Part shown: positions 31,687 through 41,985 of the stretch, in pieces | Layout of the letters: each line of letters begins with the position of its first letter | How positions within the stretch are numbered: position 1 is the stretch's first letter | NCBI GenBank assembly: GCA_001887945.1 | Contig: LDOQ01000071.1 | Coordinates: 62,001 to 126,000 of the forward strand | Length of the DNA: 64,000 nt | Direction of reading: 5' to 3' | Source: Spraguea lophii | Lineage: Eukaryota; Microsporidia; Spragueidae | Made by a program: the position numbers and the translations under genes | The notes under the pieces: generated by a model | The model's database searches: none | Told to the model about the DNA's origin: nothing | Seen by the model: the letters and a program-made list of their open reading frames with translations, nothing else

Positions 31687-31885
31687 TTTTATTATATTCC
31701 TATCGATTAAAATAACAAATATATTTTTATTATCAATTACAACAGATATAATTTTATTTTATAATATTTATCACAATTAATCTCTAAATGAATATAACAC
31801 TATCAAGGTTTAAAGATAGTTAACTTCTTAAAAATGCAGATCAAATATAAAATCCGACGATAAAAAATATAAATGTTTTAAAAGT

Positions 31886-32962
31886 TTACTTATTCTCTGT
31901 TACTACCAATGTAAAATCATGTCCTGAAGCAATTGTTTTTATCTTTCCAAAATCAAACTCTATCTTCTTTGGAACAATTTGATTTCCACTGGGCTTATAT
32001 CCCAATTCACCATAATGATTAGCACCCCAAGAATACAGGCTATTACCTACTCTGCAGATATTAGAAAATGAAAATGTTGATATTTCTGATACATTTTTAA
32101 GATCTATTTTTGCAGGTATTTCCGATTCTTTTTGTTCTATACCCAATTGCCCAAAAAGATTGGTACCTGCAGCATATAAATCTCCTTTATTCGTTAAAAA
32201 TAATGTATGTCCTTCACCACCATTAATTTCTTTTACATCTGCAATATCTATTTTTCTTTTCAAATGAGATGTAATTTTATCTCCTGTTCCTAATTCACCA
32301 GTTATATTCTTTCCCCAGCCATATACTTCATCTTTTCTATTAATAAGAAAACTTTGAAATGCACCGCATCCAATATCTTTTATAGCTTTAACTTTCCCTC
32401 TTGAATGTGCTGCAGTTTTTACATTAAGTCCTTGTTTTTTAAACCTTCTTAAAATTTTATATCCCAATTCACCATATTGTCCTGAACCATAAGAATAAAC
32501 ATTATTTTTTCTATCCATCATAAGAATATGATTTTGCCCACCTTTTAAATCCACTATACCCTTCACTTTCAATTTTTTAGGTACTTTTTGAAATTTTGTA
32601 ACACCATCAAATCCCAACACTCCACCGGGCCCTCTAAAAGTACCCCATGCATAAACTTCCCCTTTATCCGTCAAGACAGCAGAATATGAATTACCACAAC
32701 ACATTTTTACTATATTACCCACGATTTCAACTTTACCTGGAACACTCTCATCCCCATCACGTCCCAATGCAAATTCATCATTACAACCAAATGAAAACAA
32801 GCCATCACTAGTATACACCAAAGAATGCAAACCACCCGCAGCAACACAAATAATATGTTTTCCATTAAAAAATGGATGTACCATTGGATTGTCAACAACA
32901 AGTACATCCTCGCCCAAACCTAATTGAGATACACTGTTAGAACCAAAAACATAAAGACCCAT
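31886..32962 (-). CDS. RCC1-like repeat protein
   Basis: Seven-bladed RCC1-type propeller, 358 residues, about the length of a single RCC1 domain. Repeats have the form YxFGxNxxxQLGLG, SFGCNDEFALG, AWGTFRGPGG, SYGSGQYGELGY, GWGKNITGELGTG, AAGTNLFGQLG and SWGANHYGELGY. RCC1 is the chromatin exchange factor for Ran, and this is the only candidate here. It could also be an ATS1-type protein. The ATG is preceded by CAGGGTC, the GGG form of the start signal. Confidence 0.82.
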   Translation of the reverse strand: MGLYVFGSNSVSQLGLGEDVLVVDNPMVHPFFNGKHIICVAAGGLHSLVYTSDGLFSFGCNDEFALGRDGDESVPGKVEIVGNIVKMCCGNSYSAVLTDKGEVYAWGTFRGPGGVLGFDGVTKFQKVPKKLKVKGIVDLKGGQNHILMMDRKNNVYSYGSGQYGELGYKILRRFKKQGLNVKTAAHSRGKVKAIKDIGCGAFQSFLINRKDEVYGWGKNITGELGTGDKITSHLKRKIDIADVKEINGGEGHTLFLTNKGDLYAAGTNLFGQLGIEQKESEIPAKIDLKNVSEISTFSFSNICRVGNSLYSWGANHYGELGYKPSGNQIVPKKIEFDFGKIKTIASGHDFTLVVTENK

Positions 32963-33279
32963 GACCCTGAAAATTTTTTGAAAATATAAAATGTAAGAAA
33001 AATATCAAATATTTTTTATATAAAAAGTAAACGTGTAAATAATAAAGAAAATATATAAAAATGATTATCTTATATATTTTATATTTAAACAAATATTTTA
33101 CTAACAAAGTTATACAATGATTTATATTTAAACAAATATTTTACTAACAAAGTTATACAATGGTTTATATCAAACAAATATAACATATAAAATATCATTG
33201 AATATAGAATATAAAAGATAAAATATTATACTAACGATTATAGAATAATTTAAATTTAAAGATAAAATATAATTTTTAT
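32963..33279. other. Intergenic with a 43-bp tandem repeat
   Basis: Between two minus-strand genes. It contains the duplicated 43-bp unit listed separately and no gene. Confidence 0.55.
33078..33163. repeat. 43-bp tandem duplication
   Basis: Copies at 33078-33120 and 33121-33163 (start tttatatttaaacaaat) are identical by eye, with a short partial third copy after them. It lies between the RCC1-like gene and the RING gene. Confidence 0.85.
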
Positions 33280-34047
33280 TTATTTGCTACAATCTTTCTT
33301 ACACAGAGGACATAAATATGAAAAATTATACCAATCTCTCACACATTTATAATGAAATATATATTTACAACACTTCATAACCACTACTCTATCATTACAC
33401 TTATATTTCTCATAACATATATTACATTCATTATTTTTCTTTCTTTTTCCATATTTTTTTCTTCTTAATTTATTTATAGCTAAATATTTCTTTGTTTCTT
33501 CTGTATACCTATTTTCAATTATATTTTCATTTCTTTCTATACTTAGTATAGTAACATCATTATCTCCATTTATAAGATTTTCAGGGTTATTAATAACTAT
33601 TCTTCTGTTAGGTGATATATGATTGTAGTTGGTTGTAATATTTAAAGACGATGATAACATAGAAAATATATTATTTATTATATTATTGTTATATCGTTGG
33701 TGTGTGGTAGTATTCATATGGAATAATGAATTATTGTTTATTTGTGGATTGTATCTGATGGTTGTATTATTATTATATCTGATTGTTGTGTTGTTATTTT
33801 GCGATGAAATATTATTGTTATTTAAAAATATTGTATTGTTATTTAAAGTATTATTATTTGGAGTGTTACTAATTGAAGTATTATTATTGGTAACACTGGT
33901 AGTTTGTATATTAATGTTATCTTTTTTGTTAAAACTAATAATTTCTATATCAGATTCTTCTTTTTCTGAATAAATAGTAGATATTTGCATATCTTTAATT
34001 TCTAATATTTGTTCTTTATTAAAATATTTATCTGATGGTTGTTTCAT
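33280..34047 (-). CDS. RING-H2 finger protein with Asn-rich N-terminus
   Basis: Candidate E3 ubiquitin ligase. 255 residues. The C-terminal 48 residues form a RING of the pattern C-x2-C-x(14)-C-x-H-x2-C-x(10)-C-x2-C: CNICYEKYKCNDR, KCCKYIFHYKC, RDW, CPLCKKDC. The tryptophan after the fifth ligand (RDWY) is the usual E2-contact position. Residues 50-120 are mostly Asn, Thr and Ile, encoded by AAT/AAC runs. The start follows CCATCCCTC. No membrane helix is seen. Confidence 0.82.
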   Translation of the reverse strand: MKQPSDKYFNKEQILEIKDMQISTIYSEKEESDIEIISFNKKDNINIQTTSVTNNNTSISNTPNNNTLNNNTIFLNNNNISSQNNNTTIRYNNNTTIRYNPQINNNSLFHMNTTTHQRYNNNIINNIFSMLSSSLNITTNYNHISPNRRIVINNPENLINGDNDVTILSIERNENIIENRYTEETKKYLAINKLRRKKYGKRKKNNECNICYEKYKCNDRVVVMKCCKYIFHYKCVRDWYNFSYLCPLCKKDCSK

Positions 34048-34384
34048 GAGGGATGGATATTCTAAAAAATAGAAAATATTTCATCATTCTTTTTATTTTA
34101 AAATAAATATCATTTTGGCTTTAAGCGTATTATAGATAGAATGAAAATAATAAATGATGATTTTATATATCACAATTATTTTTTTTGTATTTTCTATATT
34201 TTGTTCTTAGAGAAAAATATTTCTATTTATGAATAAGAGAGTATAAATATAAGGGAAGAAAGATTAATATAGATATTTTTGTTGATATAACCGTATTGTG
34301 TATTTTAGGGGATTATTTATTATGTATTTTAAAGAATCAGTTATGTTCCGATTATGCATACTCTGTAAATGTTTTTGATTCCAA
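34048..34384. other. Upstream of the RING gene, nothing recognised
   Basis: AT-rich, no gene seen apart from T-runs and the CCATCCCTC signal next to the RING gene. Confidence 0.45.
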
Positions 34385-35030
34385 TTAAAATATTTGGATA
34401 AAAGTGTTTATCAGTATATTTTTAAATGGAATAAAATAGATCGATAGTAAGTTTAAAACATTTATTTTATTATCATTAACATTTTGATGCAATATAAATT
34501 CTTGAAACTTTTTTTTGAATAGTAAATAGATACATATTGTTTTATTTGAATTCTTTTTTATTTTTAAATATATATTTTTTATCTTTTGCAATAAGTTCTC
34601 TATGTTTCGTATATGGATTTCCGTATTTTTTAAGCTTATAAAATATATTTTTTAATTCACAGTATCATATCAATTCATTTGTAATTATAATTAAATCCTT
34701 ATTAATTTTTTTTCTTTGCATATTTTTGTCGATTTTTTTAATATTCATATATCTGTTGTGTATAAAAAAAAGTTTGAATTCTGTTAAATTTACAAAATTT
34801 ATAAATTGAAGTGTTATTTATAAAATATATTCTATCATTACATCTACACTCAAATACATTCGGTTTAGAATTGGCTTTTAATTTCATTTTTCTTTTGAAT
34901 TTAAAACATTTTATTTTTTTGTAGAACTTCCTAATTAATAGGATAAAAGATTGATGTATATTATCATTATAAAGATTATATAAAGTTGTTTTATCATTAA
35001 TAGTTAAAATCCGATTATGTTCCATTCTAA
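34385..35030 (-). pseudogene. Merlin transposase pseudogene 3 (N-terminal part)
   Basis: The 95-codon frame at 34738-35025 has the ISXO2-type N-terminal layout: a helical lead, a decayed CxxC (KCFKFKRKMKLK), FECRC, then SIYKFCKFNRIQ in the place of the usual SI...S.F helix and a terminal Tyr-rich helix. The frame at 34385-34591 may be a further piece but is not recognisable. No termini were found. Confidence 0.5.
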
Positions 35031-35288
35031 ATGGATACTGATAGACGCTTTTATATCAAATATTTCTTTTAAGAAGAAAAAACAAAAAATAAATTAAAAC
35101 CAATAGAATTATATAGAATGAAAATAATTTATTTATAAAAAAATGTATGCACTCATACTATAAAAACAAAATTAAAATGCTTTTAACTCTCGTGTGCACT
35201 TAAGGGTAAAAAATATTTTTTTTTAAAAAGATAAAAATAGTTAGAATATTAAATGTTTTCAAAAGCAAATAACAATGATATAATGTAT

Positions 35289-36283
35289 TGGTAAGGTGTG
35301 CAAATAAAGACCATACAAAGAAGAGGTTAAAGAAGAAATGAAAAGGATAAAACAAATAAAATAATCATTTAATACATCTTAAACCGTTTAAGAGCTCACG
35401 AAAAAGAAAATTTTTTGATCTTGATTAAAAATAGAATAAGATTTGAGTTATTAATCCATTTATATTATGTATATGTTGGTTTTCTAGATATTTTTTTAAA
35501 TATCTCCACCCAATTTCAATGTTTTGAATGTGTATTTTTTTGTTTTGTGGGTGTACGAAGTTCTCTATGTGATTAATTGTTCCGTGTATATAATCCGGGT
35601 TTGATAACATTGAATAGTCTTTATAATCATTTATTATTATTTTTGTTCCTACATTAACGTTGTTTTTGATTATTTTTTCAATGGCTTCTGCATTTCTTTT
35701 ATTTTCAATATGATAAAATACTTCTTTCATGTTCATAGAAATGCACCCAATAACTTAAAATTGTTTTAGAGATATTCCAGTATTATAGTTAGTTTTTGAG
35801 ACTACTGTCTCGTCGATTTCTATTATCTTATCACATCCACCTATTTTATTTTTTCTATTTTTGATTAACACAGGTTTTAATTTATTTATTATAAAATTTA
35901 TGACTCTATAATTCAATTTTGTTTCTCCTATAATACTTTTATGTGTCGATTTTTTACATATTTCTAATAATACTTGAAATATTTCGTAGATATAAATTTT
36001 AAAACCATCAAAAATATTATTTTTTCTTATTGATACGGATTTTCTCTTGTATGCTAGGATAGAACATCTCCATGGAAATAGTTCGATTCGCTCACCGCGT
36101 TCAATTGACATAATGTTTTTACATTTTGGACATAACCTTTTGGATGAAATTAGTTCATGACTCTGAAGCTTACAAAAAAGCCCATACGTTTTTTTAGATA
36201 GTTAATATATTTTTATTTATATTTTTTTGTTGTAACCATTTGAGATTGTCTCTTTGTGGGGTCTTTATTTGTACACCTTACCA
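35289..36283 (-). mobile_element. Merlin element, about 1 kb, with terminal inverted repeats
   Basis: Terminal inverted repeats of about 34 bp at 35289-35322 and 36250-36283 (outer end tggtaaggtgtRcaaataaag, few mismatches). One minus-strand transposase frame fills the interior. I cannot see a matching 8-9 bp target duplication (flanks taatgtat and aaattttc). It is the best-preserved DNA transposon in the window. Confidence 0.85.
35425..36180 (-). pseudogene. Merlin transposase, complete except for one in-frame stop
   Basis: The open frame runs from about 36180 to 35425 in one phase, interrupted by a single TAA at 35755-35757. Order of parts: zinc pair LCPKCKN; WRCSILAYKR and SVSIRKNNIFDGF; first Asp in KIIEIDETVVS; then the stop; ENKRNAEAIEKIIKNNV; second Asp in IIINDYKDY; GTINHIENFVHP; final Glu in QNIEIGWRYLKKYL. 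All three DDE residues and the HxENFV motif are present. The stop sits where homologues have the Q-x-W-V stretch. Length about 250 residues. Confidence 0.82.
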
Positions 36284-36490
36284 AAATTTTCATTAAAAAC
36301 TATACGTTGGTTTTATAATTATATCAATATTTATTTATATAAGCAGTTATCAAAATAAATAATTATATTTACTTCTATATCAAATATGATTTAGAAATAA
36401 ATTATTGGCTATACTTTACCGTAGAATTACTCAATTAGAACATAGCATATTGATTACAGAATATAAAAAATTATCAAACGTACAATAAAT

Positions 36491-37475
36491 ATTGGTAAAC
36501 GTTGCTTTGGGGACCCCCCTTCTTTTAAAGTTTATATAAAACATACCCATTATCTACAGAATTGGAATTGTATGAGCATTCTAATCCATCGTATAAAGTT
36601 TTTAATTTCATTCCAATTTAGGAGCAATTTATAAAATTAGAAGATGTAAAAAGTCTAAAAAAGACATGCATTTAAAGAATAAAAAGTATCAGATAGATTA
36701 ATATGGATTTGTAAAGCCAAAAGATACAATAAAGCATCTATTTCAATACGATATGGTTCTCTATTTTCAGATATACGAACTCCACTAATAAAGTATAATT
36801 TTAATAATATATGAATGATCCATGAGAACAGATAAAGGATATTAAATATGAATTATAAATTGGATATAAACTAATTAACAAAGTTTTAGATCCTGTAAAA
36901 ATTGTTATTAATAAAACTGAATATGAAAAAGGAGGTGATAAAGATATAATAGAAGTTGAGGAAAGTTGATTCAGTAAAAGCAAACATAATGTTAGACGAT
37001 GGCTTAAACAATCATGGTGCATTGGTGGAATACCACGAACTTCGAAACGATAGTTTTTTGAAATATTACATACAAGAAACCGTGAAACCATCGAAAATAT
37101 AATGTTCAAAAAATATAAATGAAGATTCTACGATAATCACAGATGATTGGAGAAGTTACTTTAATTTCAAAAATATAGGATTTAAACTCTTTGGGTAAAT
37201 CATAAAATAAATTTTGTGTCCCCGAAAATAAAAAGATGCGTACTCAGAACATTGAAAACATGTGGTATAAACCAATGAATTATGTTAAAACATGATGAAC
37301 TGATGTTAAAAATAACCATGCAAGACATATTTCGGATTTTAATTTCTTAGACCTCAAATGAACCCGTTCGTGAAAATTTTACACGATTTTAAAGGAATGT
37401 AAAACAAATAAACACTAATTAAAAAATTTTTTATCTATATAAACTTAAAAAAGGGTCCAAGGCAATTTTTACCCA
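36491..37475 (+). mobile_element. Merlin element, decayed, with inverted termini
   Basis: Imperfect inverted termini at about 36491-36538 and 37431-37475 share ggtaaa, ttgc, ttgg and aagtttatata blocks. The length, about 985 bp, matches the neighbouring element, but the termini differ, so it is a separate family. A plus-strand transposase relic fills the interior. Confidence 0.7.
36590..37380 (+). pseudogene. Merlin transposase pseudogene 5
   Basis: Plus-strand pieces in order: KRYNKASISIRYGSLFSD (basic/SI-rich helix), KGGDKDIIEVEES (first catalytic position with Glu-Val-Glu in place of Glu-Ile-Asp), HNVRRWLKQSWCIGGI, RNRETIENIMFKKY, STIITDDWRSY (second Asp), VNHKINFV and a final QNIENMW. 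Stops and at least two frameshifts separate them. The minus-strand open frame here is a shadow. Confidence 0.78.
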
Positions 37476-37947
37476 AATTTCTTTTATAAATCATATACTT
37501 TGAACAAATTAATAATTAAAATGTATCAGATATTGATAGTCAAACATATTGAATTGACAAACAAACAATATTTCAATTATTTTGTTCAAATAATCGTGGT
37601 TCCGGTGTAAACCATATTTTACTTAACAATATTTTAATATTTTATATATCATAAATAAAAATTATAACTAGAAACGCAGGGAAATCTTTTTATTAAATAC
37701 GTACTCAATAGAATAGAATGTGATAACGGTAAAAATTGTTTTTAGATAATATTCTAAAAGCTAAAACGGATCCTATCTATGTACATTTAAATAAATACGG
37801 CTTGATTTGTTTCCCACATTCATGTTATATTATTTTTTTCTAATTTAAATAATCCGAATAACTGTTAATAAAAGTATCTTCTTTAAATTTTATTTATCAT
37901 ATTTTAACCCGTATACTTATAGGACATTTCATAACTTTTAAGAGAGA
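37476..37947. other. Intergenic, nothing recognised
   Basis: AT-rich DNA between a Merlin element and SINE F with no open frame, boxes or repeats that I recognise. Confidence 0.45.
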
Positions 37948-38404
37948 TTTTTTTAATGAAACCTTTATTAATAAAAGTTTTCTTGTCAACTGCAACATGT
38001 TGTGGTCTATGACATTTGGTTCCTAAAGCACATCTAACCTTGTATTAACTGATCTCGCTACATATCTGCATTAACCTCTTCTTACTTTATGTTCCAAAAT
38101 GTTAAGGTTTTGTGCATGGTATAATCATCGTTTTATTATCTTTAATAAGATTCCTAACCTCTTTTTGGCATAATATTGATCGAGTCACAAATTAATATAG
38201 AGGTTTAAATTACACTAATTAAACACGATTTTAATCTAGTAATAAGTCATTGTACAAGGCATAACCAATGTTACATTTTCGAACATCCACCCTATTATTT
38301 TTTTTCTTTTATTCCTTCTTTTTTTAAGAATCTTCTGGACGGTAGGTTCAAATCCATCGGGCTTGAAATTTGGGTACCACTCCACAACCACCCAGTTAAA
38401 CGGG
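37948..38404 (-). mobile_element. tRNA-derived SINE, copy F (old)
   Basis: Full length in reverse orientation but heavily mutated: T-run and aatgaaacctttattaataa, then ggtctatgacatttggttcc, cattaacctcttcttacttt, and a head with ggttcaaatcc in place of the usual B-box core. Most differences from the young copies are G/C to A/T. No target duplication visible. Confidence 0.8.
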
Positions 38405-38652
38405 CTAATCTAGGCATTAATAAAATATCTTTCTTTATATATCTACATTAAAAATTTATAATTAATTAAATAAAAATTCGAATGTTATAATTTCTCTTTT
38501 TTACTCTTATAATATCCATCGTTTATAATCTATTTCTCCCTTTTCAATCGCTGTTTTTGAAATCTCTCTAAAAGTTTATGAAATATTTGTATTACAATTT
38601 TTTTCAGAATCAATATGTGATTGTATAAATTCCATTATAAATATTTTTAAAT

Positions 38653-38835
38653 GTTTTTAAAAAAATATTTTAACTATTATCAAAACATTTCAGCCAATTG
38701 AGATTCGTTGTGGTATGAGATAATTGGTTCCTAAAAAGTAAAAAAAAATTGTACCAACTAACTTCAATATATATAAATTATTCTTGCCTTAACTTATGTA
38801 TTAAATGTTAGAATTTTACATATAATAAGTATATT
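38653..38835 (-). mobile_element. Very old SINE fragment
   Basis: Recognisable only by order of blocks: caaaacatttcagccaattg, gtggtatgagata, ttggttcctaaa, gtaccaacta, ttatgtattaaatgttaga, matching the 3' third of the SINE on the minus strand. Much of it has drifted to A and T. Confidence 0.55.
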
Positions 38836-38943
38836 ATCAATTTTGATATGATAATATTTCTAAATTTTTTAAAAAAAATTTCCATATGGGAATGTTTTAA
38901 CATAACTAAATTTTCTTCTACTTTTTAAATAATTTTTAATCGT

Positions 38944-40205
38944 TTATTTAGAAAATATTTCTTTCTCCATATCATGACTAGTAAAACGCTTATCAAACAA
39001 CATATCAAATATTTTTTTTGCTTTTTCAAGATTAAGATCTTTAATATGTATATCAGGCCATTTCCGTATGTCATCAATCTTATTAGTCATATTTGTACTG
39101 ATGTCGTTTTCATCTTCTTTTGCGGAGTATAAAATCGACATAGCATCCAATAAATTTTTGAGTAAGTTATTTTTAAAAAAATCCGATCTGATGTATTTAA
39201 GAGGAATTCCTAATATTTCACTTAAATTTATATTTTCTTGGCTAGTATAAAAATATTTTAAAAAATGTTTCATTTTTATAAAAGTCTTATGTAGCATAAT
39301 AAGAGAAAAAGAATAAAACCCTCGAGATTTTACACGTCCTTCTACACCTATATGTAGAATAATGTTGAAAAGATTATCCAACCATTGGAGACTGTCGGTA
39401 AATTCCTCTTTAATATTCTCGTGGAAAATATCGAAGAGATGCGGAACCATCTGTATTTGTGTAATTATATTAAGATATAACAATTCATAACCAATTATCC
39501 TTGTATATAATTGTGTAGTCTCTACCTTTTGCATTATAATAGACAAAGGTAAAAGATATTCTTTTAAAACAATAATAAAATCTTCTCGTCTTTTTAACTT
39601 TCTATAGTATATCATATGAGTAAAATGTTCTTTTGTTATAAGACAATTATCAGGTAATAAATTCGTACGATAGAAATACATTTTCATTCTAAAATATATT
39701 TCCCTAACCTTGGAGTTTAATATTGTATGGGATTTTGCAAAATAAGCTATAAGATTACAATATAATTCTTTAGTGGTTGTTGAATTGTGTATACACAATT
39801 CGAACTCTTTTGAAATATGCTTTGAGAAACTTATATGATCTTTATATTTACTATACAATCTCTGGTCACTTGGTATATCCAGGAAATCGGGCAGTAAATA
39901 ATCTATATGTAAATTGAATTCCTTATGTTCAATATATATTTCATCATATTTACTGAACCTAATATTTGTTAATGCAATACCATTATTTTCATATAATCCT
40001 ATTATTCTTTCTTATTAAAAGAGGTACAATTTATATAAAACATCCTAATGTTTAAATAAAATAAGAAATAACATAATGTATTACAAAATATTAATGAGAA
40101 TCTAATGGAAAAGTTATCACGATTGTATATTTTATGCTGTATGATTGTATTATTCGGGTTTAAAATATTTGTATAAAAATGGTTTGTCGTGTGTATTGAA
40201 CTCAT
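38944..40205 (-). pseudogene. Secreted-type paralogue (family 2), frame broken near 40005
   Basis: The main frame (38944 up to about 40004) has no in-frame ATG near its left end; a frame-shifted ORF (40002-40205) supplies the N-terminus with a signal-like RFSLIFCNTLCYFLFYLNI. One small indel would join them, so this is a recent pseudogene, a sequencing error or an unrecognised intron. The C-terminal part shares SLIMLHKTFIKMKHFL, then KAKKIFDMLFDKRFTSHDMEKEIF, with the partial gene at the right end of the window. No domain recognised. Confidence 0.6.
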
Positions 40206-40474
40206 AAAGAGGACTATGGAAGGAAATAATGGATATAATCCAGAAATGGAAAGAAATATATTTGTTTCCGGTATACCTTTTTAATAAAATAGGAAACACC
40301 CATTATTTCACTTTTCTAACATCTTTGAAAGTTTCCTCTAAAAAAAATCGAAATAAAAACATAAAATATTATTTAAATTTAATTTTCCATTGTTATTTAC
40401 CTTTTTTGTATTAAAAATTACCCTATTTTATATATATTTATTGTATTCTAAATTTTATTATTAATTAATATAAT

Positions 40475-40971
40475 ATTTTTTTTTTTTTTTTATGAATGAA
40501 ACTTTTATTTATCAAAGCTTCCTGGCCGGTTGCGGCCTACCATGGTCTATGACTTTTAGTTTCTAAAGCACATCTAAACTTGTACTAACTGGTTTCGCTA
40601 TTGTATGCATTAATTTTATCTTACCCTATGCTCCAGAGTGTTGGGGGTTTGCGTACGGTGCACGTAGCCGCCACTCTCCCAGCTTTCTAGAGATTCCCAA
40701 CCTCTTTTTTTGGCGTAGTACTGCCGAATCATAAATGAATACAGGATTGCAACTACATCAGCTGAACACTATTTTAATCTAGTAGCGGACCGTGATACAA
40801 GGCACAGCTATGCTGCGCTATCGAAACCTCACCCACTCAACAACCTTTTTCTTCTCTTCTCCGTTTATTATTATTCTTTTTTTGTTTTGAAAATTTTTTC
40901 TGGATGAGGGATTCGAACCCGCCAGGCTTGGGGTTTGGTTATCACCCCACGACCACTGGGCCAGGCGGGAC
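40475..40971 (-). mobile_element. tRNA-derived SINE, copy G (mosaic)
   Basis: Full-length reverse copy. Its two ends match the A/C/D/E type (cttcctggccggttgcggcc at the tail side; gcacagctatgctgcgctat and the head at the other). Its middle (about 40550-40800) matches copy H: gacttttagtttctaaagca, taccctatgctccagagtgt, gccgccactctcccagcttt. No clear target duplication. Confidence 0.88.
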
Positions 40972-41443
40972 GGTTAAGTTATAAATTATAAAATAATATG
41001 AGAGTAATATATCCATTGTAATATTAACAAATACAATTATAATATCATCATAATCCAAATATTACAGATTATTATAAGTTCCAAATGATTAAAAATTTCT
41101 AACTAAAAATAGTTCATAATATTTTCTTGTAAAAAAGATAAAATCTTTCATAAACCTATTATTATTATTATTTTACGATAATAAAAAATATATAATATAA
41201 TGATATGTTATTAAAGATAAAATAATGTTTTATTTTTAATATATGTCACAATAAAACATTTCATTTACAGAGAAGAAGATTAAAGAAAATAAAAGTATAA
41301 GTAAATATTTAATATAATCTTAAAAAATATTATTTGTATATTAAAAAAACATATAAAGATTATTCAATAATATTTTAATTATTATTTCATTTTAATAAAA
41401 TATATCTTCTACAAATAAAATGATATGTTTCCCTTTTTGTAAA
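40972..41443. other. Spacer between SINE G and tRNA-Ala
   Basis: AT-rich, no gene seen. Upstream of the tRNA there is no obvious TATA-like box beyond the general AT richness. Confidence 0.45.
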
Positions 41444-41515
41444 GGGGTGCTGGCTCAATGGTAGAGCGCCTGCTTTGCACGCAGGAGATTCGGGGTTCGA
41501 TTCCCTGGCACTCCA
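41444..41515 (+). tRNA. tRNA-Ala (TGC anticodon)
   Basis: 72 nt with a normal cloverleaf. Acceptor GGGGTGC pairs with GCACTCC, including the G3:U70 pair that identifies alanine tRNA. A box TGGCTCAATGG, anticodon stem CCTGC/GCAGG around TTTGCAC (anticodon TGC), B box GGTTCGATTCC, discriminator A. No intron, no encoded CCA. It is the only intact tRNA gene in the window. Confidence 0.96.
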
Positions 41516-41517
41516 TA

Positions 41518-41522
41518 TTTTT
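41518..41522 (+). terminator. Pol III terminator of tRNA-Ala
   Basis: TTTTT two bases after the tRNA 3' end, the usual RNA polymerase III stop. SINE copy H begins immediately after it. Confidence 0.8.
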
Positions 41523-41523
41523 A

Positions 41524-41985
41524 TGGCCCAGTGATCGTGGGGTAGTAACCAAATCCCAAGGTTGATGGATTCGAATCCTTCATCCAGAAGAATTTCCAAA
41601 AAAAATAATAATAAAACAGAAAAGAAGAGAAGAAAAAGGTTGCTGAGTGGGTGAGGGTTCGATAGCGCAACATTAGTTGTGTCTTGTATCACGGTCCGCT
41701 ACTAGATTAAAATAGTGTTCAGCTGATGTAGTTGCAATCCTGTATTCATTTATGATTCGGCAGTACTACGCCAAAAAAAGAGGTTGGGAATCTCTAGAAA
41801 GCTGGGAGAGTGGCGGCTACGTGCACCGTACGCAAACCCCCAACACTCTGGAGCATAGGGTAAGATAAAATTAATGCATACAATAGCGAAACCAGTTAGT
41901 ACAAGTTTAGATGTGCTTTAGAAACTAAAAGTCATAGACCACGGTAAGCCAAGAAATTTTGATAAATAAAAGTTCATTAAAAAAA
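41524..41985 (+). mobile_element. tRNA-derived SINE, copy H (head-truncated, second subfamily)
   Basis: Starts at tggcccagtgatcg, lacking the first bases of the head, one base after the tRNA-Ala terminator. The B-box core is altered (ggattcgaatcc). The body carries the subfamily-2 variants shared with the middle of copy G: aggttgggaatctctagaaa, gagtggcggctacgtgcacc, gatgtgctttagaaacta. Tail aaataaaagttcattaaaaa. Near the 3' end it lacks the ccgcaaccgggcaggg segment. Confidence 0.87.

Noticed and set aside
36801..37109. 102-codon minus-strand frame
   Set aside because: Shadow of the plus-strand Merlin relic, which shows the catalytic-region text in order.
40229..40414. 61-codon frame upstream of SINE G
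   Set aside because: No start signal, no recognisable protein pattern, ordinary AT-rich composition.
41387..41692. 101-codon minus-strand open frame
   Set aside because: Antisense to tRNA-Ala and SINE H; no start signal.
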